Positions 34,072 to 42,125 of a stretch of DNA of 60,647 bases are shown piece by piece. How positions within the stretch are numbered: position 1 is the stretch's first letter; every line of letters begins with the position of its first letter. The notes beneath the pieces are model-generated. The model made no database searches and had not been told where the DNA came from. It worked only from the letters and a program-made list of their open reading frames with translations. Location of the stretch: NCBI RefSeq assembly GCF_017635265.1, contig NZ_JAGBLU010000063.1, positions 1 to 60,647 on the forward strand, in the 5' to 3' direction. This DNA is from Butyrivibrio sp. (lineage in GTDB: Bacteria; Bacillota; Clostridia; Lachnospirales; Lachnospiraceae). Both the position numbers and the translations under genes were made by a program.

Positions 34072-35040
34072 ATGAACAAAAATACTGAGTTAAAATACAA
34101 TGAACCATGGATTTTGCAGAGGGCAGATCCATACGTTTACAAGCATGTTGACGGAACCTATTATTTTACAGCATCAGTACCGGCTTATGACAAGATTGTC
34201 TTAAGAAAATCCAGCACATTGTCAGGGTTAAGGGATGCTGAAGAAATCGAAATATGGCATATGCACGAAAGCGGAGTGATGGGTGCCCATATCTGGGCAC
34301 CGGAACTCCATTATATTGATGGTGCGTGGTATATTTATTTTTCTGCAGGTAACAAGGAAGATAAATGGAAAATACGTCCATACATTCTACAGTGCAAGGA
34401 TGCCGATCCCATTACCGGAAAATGGAATGAACTTGGCAAGATACAAAGGGCTGAAGATGATGAGTTTTCATTTGAAGCCTTTTCTCTTGATGCGACTGTT
34501 TTTGAGAATAAGGGAGAATATTACTATGTCTGGGCTGAAAAGGTCGGTGTAGGTAAACAGATTAGTAACCTTTACATAGCCAAAATGGAAACTCCATGGA
34601 AGCTTAAAACAGTACAGGTAATGCTGACAACACCTGATTATGACTGGGAAAGAGTTGGATTTTGGGTTAATGAAGGCCCTGCCGTAATCAAGAGAAACGG
34701 CAAAATCTTTTTGACATATTCAGCCAGCGATACAGGCGAAGCGTATTGCATGGGTATGCTCAGCGCATCTGAAGATGATGACCTTCTTGATCCGAGAGTC
34801 TGGAAGAAGGAAAGATTTCCGATTCTTAAATCAGATGAGAGCAGAAGTATTTTTGGTCCCGGGCATAATAGCTTTACGGTTGATGACGAAGGAAGAGACA
34901 TTTGTGTATTCCATGCCAGAAATGAGAAGGTTATAGAGGGAGATCCTCTTTATAATCCCGGAAGGCATGCGCGTTTGATGCCGGTTGAGTGGAGTGAGGA
35001 AGGTAAACCTGTTTTTTCATATGAATATGGTGAGAAATAA
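34072..35040 (+). CDS. GH43 glycoside hydrolase, cytoplasmic (arabinofuranosidase-like)
   Basis: A 322-aa five-bladed beta-propeller enzyme without a signal peptide. The GH43 catalytic residues are visible: D19 in QRADPYVY (base), D140 in SLDATVF (pKa modulator) and E201 in NEGPAVIK (acid). GAHIWAPELHYIDG at 71-84 is the usual blade-2 signature. The overall pattern fits the exo-acting alpha-L-arabinofuranosidase branch, but substrate is inferred. ATG 34072 follows TTGGAGTAAAC. Its stop overlaps the start of the next GH43 gene (TAATG). First gene of the locus; acts on oligosaccharides imported by the divergent ABC transporter. Confidence 0.9.
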   Translation: MNKNTELKYNEPWILQRADPYVYKHVDGTYYFTASVPAYDKIVLRKSSTLSGLRDAEEIEIWHMHESGVMGAHIWAPELHYIDGAWYIYFSAGNKEDKWKIRPYILQCKDADPITGKWNELGKIQRAEDDEFSFEAFSLDATVFENKGEYYYVWAEKVGVGKQISNLYIAKMETPWKLKTVQVMLTTPDYDWERVGFWVNEGPAVIKRNGKIFLTYSASDTGEAYCMGMLSASEDDDLLDPRVWKKERFPILKSDESRSIFGPGHNSFTVDDEGRDICVFHARNEKVIEGDPLYNPGRHARLMPVEWSEEGKPVFSYEYGEK

Positions 35041-36593
35041 TGAATAAGTCAAAAATAAAACCTAAAGTTGCGATTATGATGGCTGTACTTGGGGTTATGT
35101 GCGTAGCCTGTGGTCAAGGAAAAGTAAAGGAGATTCCCGAAGAAATGTCTATAGAAAATATAAATACCGGCTCAGTAAATACCGGGGCTTCGCTTCATGA
35201 TCCGCAGATAATTATTTCGGAAGATGGAACCTATTACTGCTATGGAACCCATATGACGGCTGCAACATCTACGGACCTTGTAAAATGGGATTCCTGGGCT
35301 GATGGAGTAAGCGGAAGTAATAAGATATTTGACAATGTTATTGCAGAGCCCTATGATGCATTTTCTTTTGTTGGAAAAAATGATCAGAATGGCTATTCCG
35401 TATGGGCTCCGAGTGTGATCTATAACAAAACTCTGGGAAAATATATGATGTATTTTTGTACTACTTCATCCTATATCAAGTCCAATATTGTAATTGCAAC
35501 TGCAGATGAAATAGGCGGTCCATATCATTATGAAAAAACAATTGTCTATTCCGGATTTACAAAACCGGATCTGGAGCTGACAAATTTTCAGGAAATAATG
35601 GGGGATGATCTAACTACCAGAAATCGTTATATTTCAGGTGGAGCCTATAACAATCAGTTGTGGCCCAATGCCATTGACCCTGCCATGTTTTATGATGAAA
35701 ATGACAGAATGTGGATGGTTTATGGATCATGGTCGGGTGGAATATTCCTTTTGGAACTGGATAAAGAGACAGGAGATGTGATTCATCCTGAAACAGATGA
35801 TGACGCTGAAGTAGATGCTTATTTTGGTAAAAGACTTGTGGGCGGATTCCACCATCCTATTGAAGGTCCATATATTCATTACGACAGTTCATCAGGTTTT
35901 TATTATCTCTTTTTATCATATGGCAATCTTCAGACTGAAGGTGGCTATCAGATAAGGGTGTTCAGATCAGAAAATCCGGATGGACCATATGTTGATGCGA
36001 CAGGCTCAGGCCTTGGAATAAAGGGGGATTTGGATAACTACAGTAACTATGGCGTAAAGCTTATGGGCAACTATACTTTGCCAAGTCTTAATGTGACATA
36101 TATGGCTCCCGGAGGACAGTCTACTTTTGCTGATTCAGACGGTAAGCTTTATATTGTTTATCATCAGAGGTTTAAGGAAAGCGGCGAATACCACGCTGTA
36201 AGAGTTCATCAGATGGCTATGAATGAGGAAGGCTGGCCATGCATTTTCCCGTTTGCTACAAACGGGGAGTCCCTTTCCGAGGAAGGATACAGTATTGAAG
36301 ACGTTTCCGGAACTTTTTATGCACTGGATCATGGGCTTGATGTCAATAATATTGTGAACGAGCCGGTGGAATGTCAGTTCAAAGACGGGAATATAAGCGG
36401 CGGAATCACAGGAACTTATACGGTAAATGAAAAAACCAATTTCATTACAATTAAGACAGAAGATGTGACGTATCATGGTATAATGGTAAGGATGAGTGAT
36501 GAGGCAGGAAACGATACATTCTGCATCAGTGCAGTGGGGGATAACAACCACTCAATATGGTGCGTTCAGTATCTTGACGGCGCATCCGAGTAA
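35040..36593 (+). CDS. GH43 lipoprotein, probable endo-arabinanase
   Basis: A 517-aa exported GH43 enzyme. The N-terminus is lipoprotein-like: basic start, hydrophobic VAIMMAVLGVMCVAC and Cys24, with a somewhat atypical lipobox (C-V-A-C). The propeller residues appear as SLHDPQIIISEDG (base Asp), NAIDPAMFYDEND (Asp) and IEGPYIHYD (Glu). WAPSVIYNKT is the blade-2 signature. The C-terminal 130 residues match the small beta-sandwich found after the propeller in long endo-1,5-arabinanases. Together with the cytoplasmic GH43 this gives outside cleavage followed by inside trimming. It is transcribed with a regulator gene 21 nt downstream. Confidence 0.88.
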   Translation: MNKSKIKPKVAIMMAVLGVMCVACGQGKVKEIPEEMSIENINTGSVNTGASLHDPQIIISEDGTYYCYGTHMTAATSTDLVKWDSWADGVSGSNKIFDNVIAEPYDAFSFVGKNDQNGYSVWAPSVIYNKTLGKYMMYFCTTSSYIKSNIVIATADEIGGPYHYEKTIVYSGFTKPDLELTNFQEIMGDDLTTRNRYISGGAYNNQLWPNAIDPAMFYDENDRMWMVYGSWSGGIFLLELDKETGDVIHPETDDDAEVDAYFGKRLVGGFHHPIEGPYIHYDSSSGFYYLFLSYGNLQTEGGYQIRVFRSENPDGPYVDATGSGLGIKGDLDNYSNYGVKLMGNYTLPSLNVTYMAPGGQSTFADSDGKLYIVYHQRFKESGEYHAVRVHQMAMNEEGWPCIFPFATNGESLSEEGYSIEDVSGTFYALDHGLDVNNIVNEPVECQFKDGNISGGITGTYTVNEKTNFITIKTEDVTYHGIMVRMSDEAGNDTFCISAVGDNNHSIWCVQYLDGASE

Positions 36594-36614
36594 TCCGGAA
36601 AGAGAGCGTTTAAA

Positions 36615-37535
36615 ATGTTACAGATAAGATCAATTGACGAGGGCCTGGAGCTGTTTAAGGCCTTAGGATCAGATATCAGAGCAGAGATAATTAAGATTCT
36701 TTTAAAAGATGGCCCTTTGAATATGAATGATCTGGCCAGTAGGCTGGGTATTACAAACGGAGCCCTTACAAGTCATATAAAAAAGCTTGAGGAGTGCGGA
36801 GTTGTTACAGTATCTTCTGAAGCCCCCGGGCATGGTAATCAAAAGGTATGTTCGGTACAGCTTGATAAAATTCTTATTGAGCTGCAGGATAAACCGCTTA
36901 ATGAAAATATTTATACTACAGACATTAAAGTCGGTCTGTTTTCTGATTACTCTGTATATCCGACCTGTGGACTTGCCAATTCAAGCAGGCTTATAGGAGA
37001 GGTGGATGATACCAGATATTTTGCTCATCCCGACAGATTTGAAGCGGATATCCTGTGGTTTACCAAGGGATATGTGGAGTATCTGATTCCCAATTTTGTT
37101 CCTTCCAATCAGAAGATAGATGAAATATGTATTTCTGCTGAACTTAGTTCAGAGGCCCCCGGAGTTAATAATGTGTGGCCATCTGATATATATTTTTATC
37201 TTAACGATACGCTTTTGGGAACATGGACTTCTCCCGGTGATTTTGGAGATGTTAAGGGGATATTTACACCTGACTGGTGGTTCCCGAACTGGAATCAGTA
37301 TGGAATGCTGAAAATGCTTGTTATAAACCATAAAGGAACTTTTATAGATGGACTTAAGATTTCAGATGTGACTATAGATCAGTTCAAACTTACATCTAAG
37401 AGTCCGCTGAAGCTAAAGCTTGAAGTGCCTGATAATGCGGAGCATGTAGGCGGACTTACAATTTTTGGTAAGGGCTTTGGTAATTATAATCAGGATATTA
37501 ACGTTAAGCTTGCCTATAGCCCAATTGAACTGTAA
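36615..37535 (+). CDS. ArsR-type winged-HTH regulator of the arabinan locus
   Basis: A 306-aa regulator. Residues 8-90 form an ArsR-like winged helix (LFKALGSDIRAEIIKILLKD, MNDLASRLGITNGALTSHI, KKLEECGVV). The remaining 215 residues form a beta-rich domain with several Trp and Asp (WTSPGDFGDVKGIFTPDWWF) that likely senses a carbohydrate ligand. Such long ArsR proteins occur next to hemicellulase genes in Lachnospiraceae. It is the third gene of the GH43 operon and the likely binder of the shared promoter motif in front of its own operon and the ABC operon (inference). Confidence 0.78.
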   Translation: MLQIRSIDEGLELFKALGSDIRAEIIKILLKDGPLNMNDLASRLGITNGALTSHIKKLEECGVVTVSSEAPGHGNQKVCSVQLDKILIELQDKPLNENIYTTDIKVGLFSDYSVYPTCGLANSSRLIGEVDDTRYFAHPDRFEADILWFTKGYVEYLIPNFVPSNQKIDEICISAELSSEAPGVNNVWPSDIYFYLNDTLLGTWTSPGDFGDVKGIFTPDWWFPNWNQYGMLKMLVINHKGTFIDGLKISDVTIDQFKLTSKSPLKLKLEVPDNAEHVGGLTIFGKGFGNYNQDINVKLAYSPIEL

Positions 37536-37546
37536 TTACAGCAATT

Positions 37547-37587
37547 AAAAAAGATGCCGGCCATTTATGTGGCTTGGCATCTTTTTT
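37547..37587. terminator. Bidirectional terminator between regulator and ABC operon
   Basis: AAAAAAGATGCC (37547-37558) pairs with GGCATCTTTTTT (37576-37587) between convergent operons. Confidence 0.85.
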
Positions 37588-37598
37588 GTTGCTTTGTT

Positions 37599-38501
37599 TT
37601 ATTTGATTCCGCTGATTGCAATTGACTGGATGATCATTCTCTGGAACAGGAAGAATAGTACAAGTGTTGGTAACATTGCAATTACTGAAGCTGCCATGAT
37701 AAGTGCATAGTCACTTTGAATTGCGTAATATGAGTTGAATGATCTGATAACAACCTGTAATGTCCAGTTCTTTTCACTTCTAAGGAAAATTGTTGGAGCA
37801 AGATAATCGTTCCAGATTCCCATGAACCAAAGCATGAGCTGTGTTCCCAAAGCACCTTTCATAAGAGGCAGGAAAATTTTGTAATAAATTCGGAAGTAGT
37901 TACATCCGTCTATCTTTGCTGCATCCATCAGATCGGAAGGAATGCTGTAAAGATTCTGTCTTAAAAAGAAGATCATACTTACGTTTCCAAAGCATCCCGG
38001 AATGATGAGTGGAGCCAGAGAGTTGGTCCAATGCAGCTTGGTAAAGAGTACGTACTGTGGAATCATAACAACGGCAAAAGGAATCATTATCGTTGCCAAT
38101 AGGGCAAGGAATAGAATGTTTTTGCCTCTGAATTCCATTTTGGCAAATGCAAATGCAGCCAGAGATGAAGTGAACCCTCCGATGAGAAGTACAGGAACTT
38201 CTACCTTGATTGTATTAAGAATACCTGTAATAAACTGGCCTTTTTTTAGTACCTCAGAGTATTTACCGATCAGTATAGGATCAGGGAAAAGAGTAAGAGA
38301 TCCCGAAAGAATCTGATTCTTGGTCATAAATGATGTGGCGACCATATATACCAGAGGAAATACCATAGTCAAGGCAAAGAGGAACAGGATAATAAAAATC
38401 AGTATGTTGAAAATTCGTTCCTTTGGAGTTGTGACGCGGTCTGTCTGGTAGTCTTTTTTACTTGAAGGCTTTTTTAGTATTGCAGCTGTATCCATTTTCA
38501 C
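37599..38501 (-). CDS. Carbohydrate ABC transporter permease (MalG-like)
   Basis: A 300-aa inner-membrane permease with six helices. The cytoplasmic EAA loop appears as SDLMDAAKIDGCNYFRIYYKIFLPL, here described rather than quoted in full: its DAAKIDG core is at about residue 210, contacting an MsmX-type ATPase. Third gene of the operon, 6 nt after the MalF-like gene. No ATPase gene is present, as is usual for CUT1 systems sharing a multitask ATPase. Confidence 0.93.
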   Translation of the reverse strand: MKMDTAAILKKPSSKKDYQTDRVTTPKERIFNILIFIILFLFALTMVFPLVYMVATSFMTKNQILSGSLTLFPDPILIGKYSEVLKKGQFITGILNTIKVEVPVLLIGGFTSSLAAFAFAKMEFRGKNILFLALLATIMIPFAVVMIPQYVLFTKLHWTNSLAPLIIPGCFGNVSMIFFLRQNLYSIPSDLMDAAKIDGCNYFRIYYKIFLPLMKGALGTQLMLWFMGIWNDYLAPTIFLRSEKNWTLQVVIRSFNSYYAIQSDYALIMAASVIAMLPTLVLFFLFQRMIIQSIAISGIK

Positions 38502-38507
38502 ACCTCC

Positions 38508-39425
38508 TTAGTCTATAGTTTTTACCCATTTATCCTGGCCCCAGAAGTTGATGGCCGTGATAATGAATATGATGATCGCAAGAATTACTGCAACGGCACT
38601 ACCATAGCCAAGCTGTCCGTTTGTGAAGGCTTTTTCATACAGATAGAACACAACGGTTGCTGAGCTGTAGTTTGGTCCGCCGCTTGGAGTCATAACCTGA
38701 ACTTCTACAAATACCTGGAAACCACCGATAAGTGATGTGATAAGCACGTAGAAAGTAACTGGGGATAAAAGAGGAAGCGTGATATTCCTGAATTTTTCCC
38801 ATCCGTTTGCTCCGTCTATCATGGCAGCTTCATAGTAGTCTTGAGGGATATTCTGAAGCCCTGCGAGATAAAGGATGACTGTACCGCCAAGGCCTTTCCA
38901 GACCATGAAGATGATGAGGGATACTTTTACCATCTGTTCATCACCAAGCCAGTTTGGACCATGCATTCCGGTGAGCAATTTGTAGATTCCGTTAAGAAGG
39001 CCGTAGTCGTAATTGAATACCCAGGCCCAGAGAATCGAAACGGCAACCAAAGATGATACAACAGGTACATAGTACATTGTGGTGAGAAATCTTTTGCCGG
39101 GAATCTTTCTGTTAAGTCCCATTGCGATAAGGATTCCAAGTATCATTCCAATCGGAATTCCTATCATATAGATGATTGTTGTCCCCATTGATTTCCAGAA
39201 TTTAATATCTGAAAAGATCTTTATATAATTTTGAAGTCCTACTATATTGCCCCAAAGTGAATTGATTCCGGTCCATTTACTGGTACTTGCTATAATCGCA
39301 AAGACAATGGGGTAGGCCATAAAGAGCATAAAACCTATAAAAGGTGGGGCGATAAAGAGCCATGCCCATCGTTCTTCTCTTTTTGCCATTGCAGAACGTT
39401 GCACTTTAACTTTATTTTTTGACAT
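38508..39425 (-). CDS. Carbohydrate ABC transporter permease (MalF-like)
   Basis: A 305-aa permease with six predicted helices and the EAA loop YYEAAMIDGANGWEKFRNITLP at about residues 205-226. The first helix follows a basic N-terminus (KREERWAWLFIAPPFIGF). Partner of the MalG-like permease, with which it forms the channel of a CUT1 importer. The minus-strand start follows the intercistronic hairpin at 39449-39480, so its expression is probably lower than that of the binding protein. The locus and neighbouring GH43 enzymes suggest arabino-oligosaccharides as substrate. Confidence 0.93.
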   Translation of the reverse strand: MSKNKVKVQRSAMAKREERWAWLFIAPPFIGFMLFMAYPIVFAIIASTSKWTGINSLWGNIVGLQNYIKIFSDIKFWKSMGTTIIYMIGIPIGMILGILIAMGLNRKIPGKRFLTTMYYVPVVSSLVAVSILWAWVFNYDYGLLNGIYKLLTGMHGPNWLGDEQMVKVSLIIFMVWKGLGGTVILYLAGLQNIPQDYYEAAMIDGANGWEKFRNITLPLLSPVTFYVLITSLIGGFQVFVEVQVMTPSGGPNYSSATVVFYLYEKAFTNGQLGYGSAVAVILAIIIFIITAINFWGQDKWVKTID

Positions 39426-39448
39426 ACCTTTGCTCCGATTTGAAACTT

Positions 39449-39480
39449 AAAGCCCCTCAGCAAGTGCTTTGAGGGGCTTT
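39449..39480 (-). terminator. Intercistronic hairpin after the binding-protein gene
   Basis: AAAGCCCCTCA (39470-39480 mirrored at 39449-39459) forms a perfect 11-bp stem with a 10-nt loop. It sits between the binding protein and the permeases and likely limits read-through or stabilises the upstream message. Confidence 0.7.
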
Positions 39481-39509
39481 GTTTGATTGTTTATTGAGTA
39501 TTGCCCGTA

Positions 39510-40988
39510 TTATTTTGTTGCAGAATTCTGAAGCTCAATTGCTTCGTCAAGTGCTGCCTGCATCTCAGGCTCTACCTGATTCAGATAATCCTCAACAGAA
39601 ATGTCGCCGTTCTTGATGTTGAATACACCCGACCAGAAAGGAGTGAACCATTCTGCGTTGTATGTGTAGTCTGTTTCCTGAAGTGCTGCTTCATAGTGGT
39701 CGTTTCCATCAAAGTATCCGAAGATTACATCTACATTTGAAGCATATGGAACAGTTCCGTTGTTAACAGCATCTTTGAATTCGCCATAAGCAAGGTCAAC
39801 AATGTTAGGAAGCTGGATTGATGCGCCTGAAGTAATACCTGAAACTTCTCTCTGTCCATCAGGATCTGTTGAAAGCTTGGCAACAAGTTCTGCGCAAAGC
39901 TCAGGATACTTTGTTGTTGAAGATACGCAGTAACCAACAGAACCCATCCATGTGTGGCTCTTGCCATCGCCTGAAGGTCCAACAGGCCATCCGCAGAGAT
40001 TCCACTTATAAGGGAATGTTGCATCATCCATAAATGCAGCTACATCCCAAGTACCGCAAGCATAGAATGCAACCTGACCGTCAAGCCATCTCTGATATCC
40101 GCCAAGAGCTGTATCCTGCTCAACAGAAGGTGTAAGACCATTCTTTGTAAGGTCTGTGTAGAATGTAAGTGCCTCTGTAAGCTGAGGGTTGTTAGCTACA
40201 TTAACTTTTGTCATATCGTCGTTTAAGAATTTAACTCCGTTAGAGTAAAGATAAGGAGTCATACCGAACTGATCTGCATTTGCAACACCCCACTGATCAA
40301 TTTCACCGTCTCCGTCCTTATCAATTGTAAGAGCCTTGCAGACTTCGATGAACTCATCATATGTGTATGGGTTCTCCGGATCCGGATATTCAAGACCTGC
40401 TGCATCGAAAAGATCCTGATTGTACGCAAATGCGAAACATGAAAGATCCTTAGGGAATGCATAGAGTGAACCGCTTCCGATGTTGGTTCCGTCATATCTG
40501 TAAATCTCCTGAGTTGTTCCCCAAATGCTGCTTATTGTTGCTTCATCAACATAATCGTCGAGAGGAAGAACATATCCGTTGTCTACATAAGAACGGACTG
40601 AAGCAGGACCAACGTAGAATACGTCAGGCATATCGCCTGCTGTCATGTTGGCGATCATTTTCTGGTTGTATTCATCCTGAGTTGTTACTTCAAATACGAC
40701 TTCCTTTACCTGATCTTTGTGCTCTTCTACAAACTGGTCAATGAGTTTCTGGTAGATAGCTTTCTCATGCTCCTGCATGTAGAGGAATACATGAATAGTC
40801 TGATCTCCCTCACCTGTAACAGATTCTGTAGTGGATTCAGACTCAGTAGCTGTAGCTTCTGAACCGGCAGCAGTCTGTGTGTCGGCGGTAGCTTCACCAG
40901 CTTCTTCAACTGTGGTTGTGGAACATCCAGCAAGGACACCGGCGCCCATAAGGCCGGCTAAGATAATACTTAGAACTTTCTTTTTCAT
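39510..40988 (-). CDS. Sugar-binding lipoprotein of a CUT1 ABC importer
   Basis: A 492-aa extracellular solute-binding protein (family 1). The signal sequence (KKKVLSIILAGLMGAGVLAGC) is lipoprotein type with lipobox VLAGC, followed by a Ser/Thr/Glu-rich linker of about 40 residues. The mature part contains the hinge and sugar-site features of MalE-like proteins (IHVFLYMQEHEKAIYQKLID, DMPDVFYVGPASVRSYVDNG, WLDGQVAFYACGTWD). A frame continues to 41024, but ATG 40988 has TAGGAGGATTGACT upstream. First gene of the operon; its promoter motif is shared with the GH43 operon. Confidence 0.93.
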   Translation of the reverse strand: MKKKVLSIILAGLMGAGVLAGCSTTTVEEAGEATADTQTAAGSEATATESESTTESVTGEGDQTIHVFLYMQEHEKAIYQKLIDQFVEEHKDQVKEVVFEVTTQDEYNQKMIANMTAGDMPDVFYVGPASVRSYVDNGYVLPLDDYVDEATISSIWGTTQEIYRYDGTNIGSGSLYAFPKDLSCFAFAYNQDLFDAAGLEYPDPENPYTYDEFIEVCKALTIDKDGDGEIDQWGVANADQFGMTPYLYSNGVKFLNDDMTKVNVANNPQLTEALTFYTDLTKNGLTPSVEQDTALGGYQRWLDGQVAFYACGTWDVAAFMDDATFPYKWNLCGWPVGPSGDGKSHTWMGSVGYCVSSTTKYPELCAELVAKLSTDPDGQREVSGITSGASIQLPNIVDLAYGEFKDAVNNGTVPYASNVDVIFGYFDGNDHYEAALQETDYTYNAEWFTPFWSGVFNIKNGDISVEDYLNQVEPEMQAALDEAIELQNSATK

Positions 40989-41036
40989 AGTCAATCCTCC
41001 TAAAAAAATTGTACATACGAACATCTCTTTGTAACA

Positions 41037-41080
41037 ATTCTACAAAGCGGAGGATTGACAGTCAATAGATATTTTAGATT
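41037..41080 (-). promoter_or_regulatory. Promoter and operator of the sugar ABC operon
   Basis: On the minus strand TTGACT (41065-41060), 17 bp, TAGAAT (41042-41037). The motif AATCTAAAATATCTATTGAC (41080-41061) overlaps the -35 box and matches the GH43 promoter motif at 17 of 20 positions. Further AT-rich near-palindromic sequence follows upstream (41083-41105). Confidence 0.75.
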
Positions 41081-41154
41081 AATCTTAAATATTTTAAATA
41101 TTTGTCGTTTTATACAAAAAACTAAAGTTTTTTTTGTTAACCTATAAAAGATTA

Positions 41155-42099
41155 TTATTCCATTTTGGTTGAATAGATGTTGGATTCAAAGAATTTATTG
41201 AATCCCTGCCAGCCCGGAGTTGTGATGTTTCCGAGAATTTCGGTAAAGGTTTCCATCTTGGCATCGGTGTTATCTGCAAGGTTAAGGGCAACAGCCTCAA
41301 TAATAGCAGGCTTTTTGGGAGAACCGTATTCAAGCTCGCCGTGGTGAGCCAGAATGCAGTGAATAAGCTCCTGCTTAAGAATAAGGGGGAAACCGTTAAT
41401 TTCACGGATTCTGTCTCCGACCATTTCAGCGCCCATAACAATATGGCCAAGGAACTGACCTTCATCTGTATAGTCATTTACCGGATAAAGACTAAGCTCT
41501 TTTGTCTTACCGATGTCGTGGCAGATAGCTGCTGTTAAAAGCAGGTCTCTGTTGAGCGCAGGGTATGAAGTGCAGTAGAAGTTGCAAAGCTTGGTAACAC
41601 TGAGTGTATGTTCCAAAAGTCCGCCTATGAAGCTGTGATGAACAGTTTTAGCGGCGCTGGACTTCCTGAAGGCAGTAATAAATGCCTCATCATGAACAAA
41701 GAATTCTTCCAAAAGTTTTTTGAGATATGGATTCTCGATAGTTCCGATTATTCCAAGAAGCTCTTTGTACATAACATCTATGTCCTTGGATGAAACCGGA
41801 AGGTAAAGTGAAGGGTCGTATTCACCTTCGTGACATTTTCTCGCCCTTTTGACATTGATCTGGAGAGCGCCGTTAAAACTGGTTACTTCTCCGAAAACGT
41901 CAATGCAATCCGTATCATCAAATTCATCTATTCCGTCGCTGTTAGGCTCCCAGATCTTGGCATCAATTGTGCCGGTTTTGTCCTGGAGAGTTACAGAATA
42001 ATACTCTTTTCCGTTTTTGGTAGTTGCGCTGAGCTTGTGCTTGCACATGTAGATGTCCGCAACGCGGTCACCGGGGGTTAAATCCTTAATAAACTTCAT
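41155..42099 (-). CDS. yhaM: 3'-5' exoribonuclease YhaM family
   Basis: A 314-aa protein with an N-terminal OB-fold (residues about 15-95, YYSVTLQDKTGTIDAKIWE) and a C-terminal HD phosphohydrolase domain with HHSFIGGLLEHTLSVT (about 155) and AAICHDIGKTKEL (about 190). This arrangement is diagnostic of YhaM, an exonuclease acting on single-stranded RNA and DNA that helps degrade mRNA fragments in Gram-positive bacteria. Length matches the family. It is followed by the HtrA-like gene on the same strand, 26 nt away. Confidence 0.92.
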   Translation of the reverse strand: MKFIKDLTPGDRVADIYMCKHKLSATTKNGKEYYSVTLQDKTGTIDAKIWEPNSDGIDEFDDTDCIDVFGEVTSFNGALQINVKRARKCHEGEYDPSLYLPVSSKDIDVMYKELLGIIGTIENPYLKKLLEEFFVHDEAFITAFRKSSAAKTVHHSFIGGLLEHTLSVTKLCNFYCTSYPALNRDLLLTAAICHDIGKTKELSLYPVNDYTDEGQFLGHIVMGAEMVGDRIREINGFPLILKQELIHCILAHHGELEYGSPKKPAIIEAVALNLADNTDAKMETFTEILGNITTPGWQGFNKFFESNIYSTKME

Positions 42100-42125
42100 T
42101 AAAAAACCTCATTTCTATATTGCAT

